Source: Alectryocaccomicrobium faecavium (GTDB lineage: Bacteria; Bacillota; Clostridia; Christensenellales; Aristaeellaceae). Taken from it: a stretch of DNA of 46,261 nt. The position numbers were made by a program, and so were the translations under genes. The stretch spans positions 1-46,261 of the forward strand of contig DVOT01000245.1 of assembly GCA_018713425.1 (NCBI GenBank), given 5' to 3'. A model generated the notes under the pieces. The model worked only from the letters and a program-made list of their open reading frames with translations. It was not told the DNA's origin and ran no database searches. This document shows positions 22,673 to 30,715 of the stretch, piece after piece. The first letter of the stretch is position 1. Each line of letters opens with the position of its first letter.

Positions 22673-24862
22673 CTATGCTTTGCTTTCACCATCGATAAAC
22701 AGCGCGACTTCGTGAATGGCGATGTAGCTGGCACCCCAGTTTTTTTGCGGCAAAATCCGTATGCGCGAAACGGGCATGCCGCGCAGCGCCAGGGACACGC
22801 GCCGCTGCACATTTTCCTGGATGGCGTAGACGCGCTCGCCTTCCGGCCCTTCCAGCCGTACGGTGAAATCCCGCAATAGCGCGGGGTGCAGGTACTGATT
22901 CCACAGGGGATCCTTTTGCGGGCGCAGGTTGTTGTACGGACGATAAAGGGCGTTGTCCAGATAGAGCGAGAGCGTTTGCACGCGCACAGGCGCGTCTGTT
23001 TCTAGCGCGATCCAGGCACCCTGCAAAGGCGAGGCCCATAGGTGCATGCCGCCGTAAGGACGGGTAAACCCATCGGTGAGCGCCTGGCAGGGGTACCATT
23101 CAGCCTGGCTGTGCAGGCGGAATGCGGGGGCAAACAGATTCAGGCCCAGCGCGTTTTCCGCGAACACGCCCAGCACGCCAGGAAGGGGTTCGCGTGCAAT
23201 GCCGATGGACAAACCCTCGTCCGCGCCGAGGCGCAGGCAGAAATTGCCCTTTGTATTGGCAGGGCAACGCAGAGCGATGGACTGCTCGCCGGGCGCGAGC
23301 GAAATCGCGCAGACTTCCAGCAAGCGGTTGGGTTTGTATACGCCGGCATCGCCGCTTTCGTATAGGGCGATGGAATAGGGCAGGGCGCGTGCGCGTTCGG
23401 AGCGCAGAAAAAGCGTGATTTGTTCGCCCTGCCGCAAGGGCGGGAACAGGAGAAAAGCGGTTTGCGCCAGCGGAAGATAGCGCGCAGGGGCGCCGGTATC
23501 CGGTGCAAGGGAGGGCGAGGCGGACACGCGCATGCGCTGCGCGGCGTCCAAGTCGCCATCGAGCGAGCAACCGGGGATCCAAACGTCATCCGCCGTTAGG
23601 CGTGCCTGAATGGCCTTGATCTGTTCCGGGCGCAGCGCGCCGGGAAGTGTTTTCTGCCGCCGCGCAAAGGCAGCGGTCGTGCCAATGGCTTCTCCTTCCA
23701 CGGCGCAGGTTTTCATTACGCGGGCGGAGGCCATGGCCAGGTGGTTCATGCCGGCGTTGCGGCCTGCCAGGAACAAGTTTTCAAAGTTCTTGGAGATCAG
23801 GCAGGAGAGCGGGATGCCGTAAGGATCGATGGGGAGTTGCTGGCAGGATTCGTTTTTGTCGAAAAAACCGGAGGAAGGATGGGTGTCGATGGGCCAGCCG
23901 CCGTGGCACACCGCATCCATGGGGTGAGGCTGGCAAAGGATGTCTTCCTCTGTAAAAGTGCGCAGGGCTAGCGCGCGCCGGCATTCGCGCCGGGCGGGGA
24001 TGGAACCCACCCATTCCAACGTGAGGTACTGTGCGTCGAACTTTCCGCTGTTTTTGATATAGTTCCACACGCCATAGACCAGGCGTGTGAGTGTGCTACG
24101 GATGGATTCGTTTTCCTGGATGATGTGCCGGTCGCCGCCATATTCCAGCCACCAATAATCGCAGCCGTTGTCAGCGGCGTGCAGGCTCTTGCCCGTATTT
24201 TGCAGAATGCACTCGATTTCTTCCACGGAATAGGCAAAATCCGGCGCTACATAGCGCACGGGATGGTCGCATTTTTTGGTGTAAAACAACATGGTGCTGC
24301 CCAGGGAAGCGTATTCTTCGGATAAGTTATAGCGCGCGCGGGCGGCGGGAGACACGTCGAGATTGCCGCATACCGTTTCGCCTCCGGCAATGCGCGTGAG
24401 AACCGCGTCGCCCGTGCAATCGGCAAACAGGGACGCGGATAGGATATAGCGCGTTTCCGAGCAAAATTGCTCGCACTCCACGCGATATATGCGGCCGTTT
24501 TCTGCGTATGCACGCGTCATGCGGCATTCGAGCAGCAAGGTGATGTTCTTTTCCGCCCACATTTTATCCAGCAGCAGCGCGTCCCACAGGTGCGGGTTCC
24601 CCTCTGGATTGCGATACAGGTTTTCTTGCGTCAATTCGCTCACAATGCCCGTTTCATCCGCATAGCGGTTGAAACCCATGCCGGTTGCGCCGCAAATCCA
24701 CACGCGGCACTCGCTGCTGGAATTGCCGCCGAGCACGCTGCGGTCATGGCAAAGGGCCACCCGAAGGCCCTTGCGCGCCGCGGCGAGAGCCGCGCATATG
24801 CCGGTGAGCCCACCGCCAATCACCACAAAATCCATGGTATACGATACTATATGCTCCTTCAT
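22673..24862 (-). CDS. FAD-dependent oxidoreductase (FAD_oxidored type) with C-terminal beta domain
   Basis: The 729-residue protein starts with a Rossmann FAD-binding motif VIGGGLTGICAALAAARKG (14-32) and GGNSSSECR (45-53), plus the family stretch FLAGRNAGMNHLAMASARVM near residue 370, as in the PF12831 FAD-dependent oxidoreductases. Residues from about 440 on look like a beta-sandwich, carbohydrate-binding-like extension. The substrate is unknown; relatives are frequent in polysaccharide loci. No signal peptide. The first ATG at 24862 is used because AGAGGA lies upstream; a second Met at residue 10 is possible. It is convergent with the lyase operon and divergent from the PocR-AraC regulator, with its own extended -10 promoter. 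Confidence 0.85.
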   Translation of the reverse strand: MKEHIVSYTMDFVVIGGGLTGICAALAAARKGLRVALCHDRSVLGGNSSSECRVWICGATGMGFNRYADETGIVSELTQENLYRNPEGNPHLWDALLLDKMWAEKNITLLLECRMTRAYAENGRIYRVECEQFCSETRYILSASLFADCTGDAVLTRIAGGETVCGNLDVSPAARARYNLSEEYASLGSTMLFYTKKCDHPVRYVAPDFAYSVEEIECILQNTGKSLHAADNGCDYWWLEYGGDRHIIQENESIRSTLTRLVYGVWNYIKNSGKFDAQYLTLEWVGSIPARRECRRALALRTFTEEDILCQPHPMDAVCHGGWPIDTHPSSGFFDKNESCQQLPIDPYGIPLSCLISKNFENLFLAGRNAGMNHLAMASARVMKTCAVEGEAIGTTAAFARRQKTLPGALRPEQIKAIQARLTADDVWIPGCSLDGDLDAAQRMRVSASPSLAPDTGAPARYLPLAQTAFLLFPPLRQGEQITLFLRSERARALPYSIALYESGDAGVYKPNRLLEVCAISLAPGEQSIALRCPANTKGNFCLRLGADEGLSIGIAREPLPGVLGVFAENALGLNLFAPAFRLHSQAEWYPCQALTDGFTRPYGGMHLWASPLQGAWIALETDAPVRVQTLSLYLDNALYRPYNNLRPQKDPLWNQYLHPALLRDFTVRLEGPEGERVYAIQENVQRRVSLALRGMPVSRIRILPQKNWGASYIAIHEVALFIDGESKA

Positions 24863-24909
24863 GCTTGATAAATCCTCTTCTTCCCTTCGTGTAACCCATA
24901 GATACTTTT

Positions 24910-24918
24910 AGTATAGCA
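24910..24918 (-). promoter_or_regulatory. Extended -10 promoter of the FAD oxidoreductase gene
   Basis: On the minus strand this reads TGCTATACT, an extended -10 about 48 bases ahead of the ATG. The place of the -35 is covered by the inverted repeat at 24923-24938. Confidence 0.55.
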
Positions 24919-24922
24919 GAGC

Positions 24923-24938
24923 GGCGCAAAAATGCGCC
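24923..24938. promoter_or_regulatory. Operator-like inverted repeat in the FAD/AraC divergent region
   Basis: GGCGCA and TGCGCC form a perfect inverted repeat around AAAA. It sits where the -35 of the FAD promoter would be, so binding of a regulator here could control that gene. The site is inferred from symmetry and position only. Confidence 0.4.
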
Positions 24939-24988
24939 CCAATATTCTGCAACAAATCTGGAAAAAAATGCACGCGTAGCAATTTTTC

Positions 24989-25017
24989 TTGCGCGCAGTG
25001 AGGGTTTTTGCTATACT
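24989..25017 (+). promoter_or_regulatory. Promoter of the PocR-AraC regulator
   Basis: TTGCGC (24989-24994) and TATACT (25012-25017) are 17 bases apart, and TG at 25009-25010 adds an extended -10. The start codon follows only 21 bases after the -10. Confidence 0.65.
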
Positions 25018-25038
25018 ACAAAGTGGGAGGATATAAAC

Positions 25039-25950
25039 ATGGATGGCAAGTACGATGGCTTGATTCGGTTTATTCGCTTCACGGAGAAGGATTTGAACGT
25101 GAAAATCTGCATCAAGGATTATGTGGATTTCATCTTCGTAGATCGCGAGCTGAACATGGGGCTGCGCGACAACCTCGTGCATGGAAACCCCTTTTGCATG
25201 TATATGAAATCCGATGGGGACGTGTATCTCAAATGCACCAGCATGGGGCAGGGTGTGATGCGGCGGCTGGAGCGCGACCCGCGCGCGTATTGTGGCGTTT
25301 GCCATGCGGGGGTGAAGGAATACGTGTGCCCCATTTGGAGCGACGGCCGCTTGATTGGCTCGGTGAACGCGGGTGTGTTCGCCGCAGAAAAGCGGTATGT
25401 GCGCCGGTATCTCGAGCGCGTTTGCCGCAAGAGCCATTTGGAAGTGGAGCGTGCGCTAGAATTGTATAAAACTTGCATCAGCGCGTCCCAGGTGGATGAG
25501 GAGCGGTTGTTCGTCAATCTGGAAATGATTGCAAATGCTTTTTCACTGATTTTTGCCCGTGTGAATGTGCATGGGGAGTATGTGGCCATGCGTCCCTCCA
25601 CGGTGATCATGCACAACAGCATCATTTCCGATGCGTTGGAATATTTAAAACAGAACTATTTAGAGGATTTGCACGCTTCGGACGTGGCGGCATACTGCCA
25701 TTGTTCCATTTCTTGCTTGAGCCACCTATTCAAAAGCCGCGTAGGCACCAGTCTGCCTCTTTATATCGCCAAGTTGCGCGTGGATTTTGCGCGCGAGGAG
25801 CTCACGAATTCCCGCGCACCGGTTTCCGTGGTGGCGGAACGGGCGGGGTTTTCCGATCCCAATTATTTTTCTCGCATTTTCACCCAATACGTAGGCCTCA
25901 CGCCCAGCCAATATCGCAAACGATTTTCCCAAAAATCGCTTCAAAGCTAA
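25039..25950 (+). CDS. PocR-domain AraC-family regulator
   Basis: The 303-residue cytoplasmic regulator has an N-terminal PocR-type sensor (about 10-140). It shows the conserved cysteines C53 (NPFC), C66, C85 and C88 (YCGVCHAG) and C97 (VCPIW), then GRLIGSVNAGVF. A C-terminal AraC double helix-turn-helix (about 195-298; DVAAYCHCSISCLSHLFKSR and VAERAGFSDPNYFSRIF) follows. PocR domains bind small ligands such as short diols; the cysteines may bind a metal or sense redox. GGGAGG precedes the ATG. It stands between the divergent FAD gene and the downstream ABC cassette 2, so either or both are its likely targets. Confidence 0.9.
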   Translation: MDGKYDGLIRFIRFTEKDLNVKICIKDYVDFIFVDRELNMGLRDNLVHGNPFCMYMKSDGDVYLKCTSMGQGVMRRLERDPRAYCGVCHAGVKEYVCPIWSDGRLIGSVNAGVFAAEKRYVRRYLERVCRKSHLEVERALELYKTCISASQVDEERLFVNLEMIANAFSLIFARVNVHGEYVAMRPSTVIMHNSIISDALEYLKQNYLEDLHASDVAAYCHCSISCLSHLFKSRVGTSLPLYIAKLRVDFAREELTNSRAPVSVVAERAGFSDPNYFSRIFTQYVGLTPSQYRKRFSQKSLQS

Positions 25951-25969
25951 TATTGGTGGAATTTGTTTT

Positions 25970-25997
25970 TTGATGCAGTATTTTTGCAAAATATTCT
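25970..25997 (+). promoter_or_regulatory. Candidate promoter of ABC cassette 2 with internal palindrome
   Basis: TTGATG (25970-25975) and TATTCT (25992-25997) are 16 bases apart. An inverted repeat TATTTT-TGC-AAAATA (25979-25993) fills the spacer. A second possible -10, TGGTATCAT, lies at 26040-26048, closer to the gene. Which one is used cannot be told. Confidence 0.45.
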
Positions 25998-26087
25998 AGA
26001 TTCAGGGCACGATAATCCTACAGGTTCGCCGCGCCCTTGTGGTATCATTTTGATTACAGAAAACACCGGTTGCCAGGAGGGATGAGC

Positions 26088-27032
26088 ATGACGTATGCTG
26101 CAGTGGATAGGAAAAAGAGCCGCTGGAAAGAGACGTGGGTCTATATCCGCGAACATCCATGGCTGTATTTGATGCTGATTCCCAGCTTTGTGTATTTGGC
26201 GATTTTTTGCTATGGGCCCATGTACGGCATTGTGATTGCTTTCCAGGATTTCAATCTGGTGCGGGGCATTTCTGGCAGCAATTGGATTGGCGTGCAAAAT
26301 TTTGTAGATTTGTTTTCGTCCCGCCAGTTTACGCGCGTATTCCGCAATTCGGTGGTGTTTTCGCTTTTGCGCATCGCCTGGGGCTTTCCGGCGCCGATTT
26401 TGCTGGCGCTGCTGCTCAATGAAGTGCGCTCTTTGAAATTCAAAAAGGCGGTACAGACCATCATCTATATCCCGCATTTTGTGTCTTGGGTGGTGGTGGC
26501 TGGCATGGTGAAAAACATTTTGGGCCCGGATGAAACCAGCATGTTCAACAAACTGATGAGCTATTTTGGCCTGGGGCCGTTCAATCCGCTCATCGACCCG
26601 TCAGCATTCCGCTCCGTTGTGGTGGCCACGGAGGTTTGGAAGGAAGCGGGCTGGGGCACGATCATTTACCTTTCCGCGCTCACGCGCATCGACCAGGAAA
26701 TCTACGAGGCGGCACGCATCGATGGGGCAAACCGCTGGCAGTGCATGTGGTATATCACGTTGCCGGGCATTTCGAGCACCATCGCGGTGATGCTGATCTT
26801 GCGGTTGGGCAGCATCCTGAACAATGGGTTCGAGCAGATTTTCCTCCTATATAGTACGTATGTGTATTCTGTGGCGGATGTGTTCGAAACGTACACCTAC
26901 CGGATCGGCCTGATGGATGCGCGCTATAGCTATTCCACCGCTGTGGGCTTGTTCCAGTCCGTTGTGGGTTGTGTGATGGTGTTTGGCACCAACGCCATCA
27001 GCCGCCGCATCAGCGAATCGAGCCTGTTTTAA
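26088..27032 (+). CDS. ABC sugar transporter permease (LplB type), cassette 2
   Basis: This 314-residue permease has about six membrane helices, first at YLMLIPSFVYLAIFCYGPMYG. Its EAA loop is YEAARIDGANRWQCMWYITLP. The start at 26088 is chosen because AGGAGG (26075-26080) lies 7 bases upstream; an ATG six bases earlier is too close. It forms the channel with the permease at 27048. It is clearly paralogous to the cassette 1 permease (same IDGA loop and YSTA near the end) but not recently duplicated. Confidence 0.9.
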   Translation: MTYAAVDRKKSRWKETWVYIREHPWLYLMLIPSFVYLAIFCYGPMYGIVIAFQDFNLVRGISGSNWIGVQNFVDLFSSRQFTRVFRNSVVFSLLRIAWGFPAPILLALLLNEVRSLKFKKAVQTIIYIPHFVSWVVVAGMVKNILGPDETSMFNKLMSYFGLGPFNPLIDPSAFRSVVVATEVWKEAGWGTIIYLSALTRIDQEIYEAARIDGANRWQCMWYITLPGISSTIAVMLILRLGSILNNGFEQIFLLYSTYVYSVADVFETYTYRIGLMDARYSYSTAVGLFQSVVGCVMVFGTNAISRRISESSLF

Positions 27033-27047
27033 GGAGGGGAGAGGGAA

Positions 27048-27905
27048 ATGCGCAAACGGTTCAGCATTGGCGAGGCGTTGCTCTACGCGCTTCTCACGCT
27101 CCTCGCTCTGGTCACCCTGTATCCTTTGATCAACCTGGTGGCGGTGTCGCTCAGTCCGCGCGCGGAGTATCTGCGCAATCCGATGATGATTTTCCCCACG
27201 CAGATCGATGTTTCTGCCTACCGCATGGTGATCAATAACCGGCTGATGTGGTCTTCCTATCGGAACACCATCATCATTACGCTGGTAGGCGTAACGATTT
27301 CCATGTTCCTCACGGCCACAATGGCCTATCCGCTTTCGGAGCCCGGCCTCAAGGGCAGGCGCTGGATTTCGGCGATTTATCTGTTCACGATGTTCTTCAG
27401 CGGCGGCATGATCCCCAACTATTATCTGGTGCGCTCTCTGGGTATGCTCGATTCTCTGTGGGCGCTGATGATTCCAGGCGCGCTGAGCATTTATAACGCG
27501 CTATTGCTCAAAAATTCGTTTGAGGGCCTGCCCGTTTCTTTGAAAGAATCCGCGCGCATCGATGGCGCAAGCGATCTTACGGTGTTTATCAAAATTGTGC
27601 TTCCGTTGTCGCTGCCGATTTTGGCCACACTTACGCTATTTTACGCGGTGGGCAAATGGAACTCGTATTTCAATGCGATTCTCTACATTTCCAGCCGCGA
27701 TAAGTGGACGCTGCAACTTTTGCTGCGCGAGATCATCACCAACACCACTTCTCTGATGGACGATGGAACAGTCGCCGAAACACTGCCAGCAGCCTCTATT
27801 CGCTATGCTACGATCGTATGTGCTACGGTTCCAATTCTCTGTATATATCCCTTCCTACAAAAGTACTTTGTTAAGGGCCTTATGGTTGGTGCGGTAAAAG
27901 GATAG
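27048..27905 (+). CDS. ABC sugar transporter permease (LplC type), cassette 2
   Basis: The 285-residue permease has six predicted helices. Its EAA loop is KESARIDGASDLTVFIKIVLP and the C-terminus reads FLQKYFVKGLMVGAVKG. AAGGAGGGG lies upstream of the ATG, and it starts 15 bases after its partner. The last 130 bases or so use codons rare elsewhere in the window (ATA, CTA, GTA), while the protein ending stays normal. The binding protein gene follows, and again no ATPase gene is present. Confidence 0.9.
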   Translation: MRKRFSIGEALLYALLTLLALVTLYPLINLVAVSLSPRAEYLRNPMMIFPTQIDVSAYRMVINNRLMWSSYRNTIIITLVGVTISMFLTATMAYPLSEPGLKGRRWISAIYLFTMFFSGGMIPNYYLVRSLGMLDSLWALMIPGALSIYNALLLKNSFEGLPVSLKESARIDGASDLTVFIKIVLPLSLPILATLTLFYAVGKWNSYFNAILYISSRDKWTLQLLLREIITNTTSLMDDGTVAETLPAASIRYATIVCATVPILCIYPFLQKYFVKGLMVGAVKG

Positions 27906-27916
27906 CGTTGATATTG

Positions 27917-27936
27917 ATGAATCCTCTGGGATTCAT
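27917..27936 (+). other. Hairpin before the cassette 2 binding protein gene
   Basis: ATGAATCC and GGATTCAT pair over a 4-base loop, ending about 11 bases before the AAGGAGG of the binding protein gene. It may mark the 5' end of a stabilised message for the binding protein. Confidence 0.4.
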
Positions 27937-27960
27937 TGGTAAATAAAAGGAGGACGCGTT

Positions 27961-29463
27961 ATGAAAAAGACTCTTTGTTTCCTGTTGATGGTTGCGCTGG
28001 CGCTCACGGGCGCAAGCGCACTGGCGGAAGAGGAACGGACGACCATTGAGATTTTCATGCAAATCCAAACGGAATTTGATCCGGATACTTCTCCGATCGT
28101 TCCTGCGCTGGAGGAAGCGTGCGGTGTGAATTTAGAATTCATCTTGCCGCCCATTAATAGCTATGAAGAGCAACTCAACTTGATGGTCGCCTCCGGCGAT
28201 TATCCGGATCTTGTGCAGTTTATGAGCACTGGGGCTGCAAATTTCCAGGATAGCGCGGAAAATGGGATCCTGCTGCCGCTGGATGATTACATCGAGAATT
28301 ATCCCAACCTGCAAGCATACATCGACCCCGCTTCTTGGACGGCGATGCGCTCCGCGGTTTCGGATGGCAAGCTCTATGGCGTGCCGCGCAACAGCGTGAT
28401 GCGCACCGACGGCTGGTTCGTGCGCGACGACTGGCTGGAGAACGTGGGCATTGAGCTGGAAGATTGCTCCACGGTTTCCAAGCAGGAATTTTATGATATG
28501 CTCTATGCTTTCACCTACAACGATCCCGACGGCAATGGTGTGGACGATACTTACGGCTTGGCGACGGGCTCCGTGAACCTGCTTTTCCCGGGCGCGTTCG
28601 ACGTGCTGGGCTGGCAGGAGGCGCCGGAGGGCAGCGAATACGCTTATATGAGCGCGCAGTATGACAGGAATTCCTCCGCTTATGTGGACGCTTTGGCCTA
28701 CACCGCCAAGCTCTGGATGGACGGCCTGATCGATCCCAACGACATCACGAACGAGGGCAATGCCTATCGCGACCGCTTCTATGAGGGCACGGTCGGCGTG
28801 GTGCGCACGTTTGGCGGCTGGCTCAACACGTATGAACCGGCGCTGCAGGAGAACTTCCCGGACGCGAAGGTGAAGTACATCGTCGGCATCGAAAACGACG
28901 AGGGCGAGTGCGTGGGCACTTCCACCCTGGGCGGCAATATTTACGGCTTTGTTTCGCTGATGTCCCCTGCGGCGGGCAAGGAAGATGCCATTTTGGGCCT
29001 CTTGGATTATATGCTCAGCGATGAAGGCTGGTCGCTTGTTTGCGATGGCGTCGAAGGCTGGACGTACACCGTGGAAAATGGCGAAAAGGTGCCCACGGAA
29101 GCGTTTACGGACTTCTCCGTGTATCGCAACGACCTTTCGCTGGTGCGCCGCTACAACGACCCTGGCTACTTCGTGCTGCTGAACAACGCAGATTACGATC
29201 GTTCCTGGCAGTACATTCAAGCAGCGTGCGATATCACCGTTTCCACGCTGGATATGGGATATGTGCCCCAGGCTGCGCAGTCGAACGACTATATGGATTA
29301 CGCCACGGAGTTCTCTGTCGCGCTCAACGATATCCTCATTGGCAATCAGCCGGCGGATACCTGGTATACCGTGCTAAACGACTGGTATGAGTTCGGCGGC
29401 GAGGCCTATGTGCAGGAGATGAACGATTATATCGCTTCCCTGAACGAGGGCGCGCAGGAATAA
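27961..29463 (+). CDS. Extracellular sugar-binding protein of ABC cassette 2 (LplA type)
   Basis: The 500-residue protein has a Sec signal peptide likely cut after Ala22 (ASALA before EEE). The only Cys in it is at position 6, so there is no lipobox. A calcium-loop-like DPDGNGVDDTYG lies at about 187-198, matching the similar loop in the cassette 1 protein. It captures an oligosaccharide for the two permeases just upstream. AAGGAGG precedes the start. A very strong hairpin follows its stop (29513-29547). The order permease-permease-binding protein differs from cassette 1. Confidence 0.9.
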   Translation: MKKTLCFLLMVALALTGASALAEEERTTIEIFMQIQTEFDPDTSPIVPALEEACGVNLEFILPPINSYEEQLNLMVASGDYPDLVQFMSTGAANFQDSAENGILLPLDDYIENYPNLQAYIDPASWTAMRSAVSDGKLYGVPRNSVMRTDGWFVRDDWLENVGIELEDCSTVSKQEFYDMLYAFTYNDPDGNGVDDTYGLATGSVNLLFPGAFDVLGWQEAPEGSEYAYMSAQYDRNSSAYVDALAYTAKLWMDGLIDPNDITNEGNAYRDRFYEGTVGVVRTFGGWLNTYEPALQENFPDAKVKYIVGIENDEGECVGTSTLGGNIYGFVSLMSPAAGKEDAILGLLDYMLSDEGWSLVCDGVEGWTYTVENGEKVPTEAFTDFSVYRNDLSLVRRYNDPGYFVLLNNADYDRSWQYIQAACDITVSTLDMGYVPQAAQSNDYMDYATEFSVALNDILIGNQPADTWYTVLNDWYEFGGEAYVQEMNDYIASLNEGAQE

Positions 29464-29512
29464 ATGGGCGCTATGGTTTTGTAGCAGTACCATTGAGCAT
29501 TCGAACATTCTG

Positions 29513-29547
29513 GCCCGGAGCCGTCGCATTGTGCGGCGGCTCCGGGC
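29513..29547 (+). other. Strong GC hairpin after the cassette 2 binding protein gene
   Basis: A 15-base-pair stem with one G-T pair (29513-29527 with 29533-29547) has a 5-base loop and no T-run. It ends about 5 bases before the GGGAGG site of the next gene. It should stabilise the upstream message and may dampen entry into the downstream enzymes. Confidence 0.7.
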
Positions 29548-29563
29548 GCATCGGGAGGAAACT

Positions 29564-30715
29564 ATGGAATACTATGGCGTGGTGCATCCGGATTGCGGGG
29601 GATTTTTGCGCCTGCGTTCCACGGCAAAAACGAATTATGCGCGCTATTATGCGTTTCCGGCAATTTTGCGCGTGGACGGCAAGGTTTTGATCGCCTATAA
29701 AAATGGCGTTTCGCATGGCTGGGAGAAGGAAGGGGCGGCGGTGTCGCTCGAACAGGCAGTGCTGGATGTCGCTTCGCAGCGCGTGGAGCGCGTGGATGTG
29801 CTGTACGCCGCGGAAGAGCGCATCGCGCAAATGGGCGAATACGTGCGCATGCCCAATGGGGATATTGGCTTGTACATCGATATGCAGGATCGAAGCGCCA
29901 CTTCCCGCCGCACGGGCATGGAAGCGCTCCGCTCTCGCGATGGTGGGCGCACGTACTGCTTAGAGGGCCCTGTGGGGCTGGTGGATGGCGTGGAATATGG
30001 CTATCCGCTCAATTTTTGCGAAAAGAATGGCCGCGTATACATGGCGACGATGACGTTTCCCTACCTTGCGGGCAGCAAAGGACGTAGGCAGGTACACGTG
30101 ATTTCCAGCGCGGATAGCGGCGCTTCCTGGCGGTTTGAAGCGAACCTTACGGAAAGCTTGGGGCTGGAATTCAACGAGTGCGCCTTGATTGCCACGCGGG
30201 AAGGATTTGCCTTGTTCACGCGCGGCGAAGCGCCGCGCCATGTGGAAAACGCGGGTGCGGATAGCGAAGCCCCGGCTTGCCTGGCAATGCTGGACGGCCA
30301 TTTCCGCGCGCTGCGTCTGCGGGATTATCGCAAAACGCGCGCCGATTTTTCCCAGGTGGGCCGCCCGCGTTTGTACGAGCGCGAGGGACGGCTGCTGCTG
30401 ATCACGCGCCAGCACATCGCCACGGCGGAGGGCGTGCGCATGGCGCTGGATTTGTTCGTGATAGACTCTGCCTCCCTGGAAATTCGGGCGCGATTCCGGC
30501 TGTGCGACCCGGTGGCGGAAAAGCAGGATGGGCACTACGCGAACTTGTATTTTGATGAAACGGGTTCTAGAACCATGCTGCGCGTGGTCGATTACCGCAC
30601 CTGTCCAACGCCGGCCAATCCCACCATTTTGCGTAAGCCGGATATCGTGCAGTGGAGCTTCGATTGGCAAGCGCTTACCAGGCAATTTAAGGAGGAGACG
30701 GGACATGATTTCTGA
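29564..30715 (+). CDS. Sialidase-fold protein with Asp-box (BNR) repeats
   Basis: The 383-residue protein shows two Asp-boxes, SRDGGRTY (124-131) and SADSGASW (182-189), with further blade-like repeats, pointing to a six-bladed propeller of the sialidase superfamily. There is no signal peptide, so it is cytoplasmic. The Arg triad of true sialidases cannot be assigned, so it may act on another acidic sugar or be a non-sialidase hydrolase or lyase. GGGAGG lies just before ATG 29564. Its end overlaps the start of the DapA/NanA-family gene by 11 bases. A sialidase-fold enzyme next to a lyase/aldolase family member invites a sialic acid reading, but no nanK, nanE or nagB is seen here. Confidence 0.7.
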   Translation: MEYYGVVHPDCGGFLRLRSTAKTNYARYYAFPAILRVDGKVLIAYKNGVSHGWEKEGAAVSLEQAVLDVASQRVERVDVLYAAEERIAQMGEYVRMPNGDIGLYIDMQDRSATSRRTGMEALRSRDGGRTYCLEGPVGLVDGVEYGYPLNFCEKNGRVYMATMTFPYLAGSKGRRQVHVISSADSGASWRFEANLTESLGLEFNECALIATREGFALFTRGEAPRHVENAGADSEAPACLAMLDGHFRALRLRDYRKTRADFSQVGRPRLYEREGRLLLITRQHIATAEGVRMALDLFVIDSASLEIRARFRLCDPVAEKQDGHYANLYFDETGSRTMLRVVDYRTCPTPANPTILRKPDIVQWSFDWQALTRQFKEETGHDF

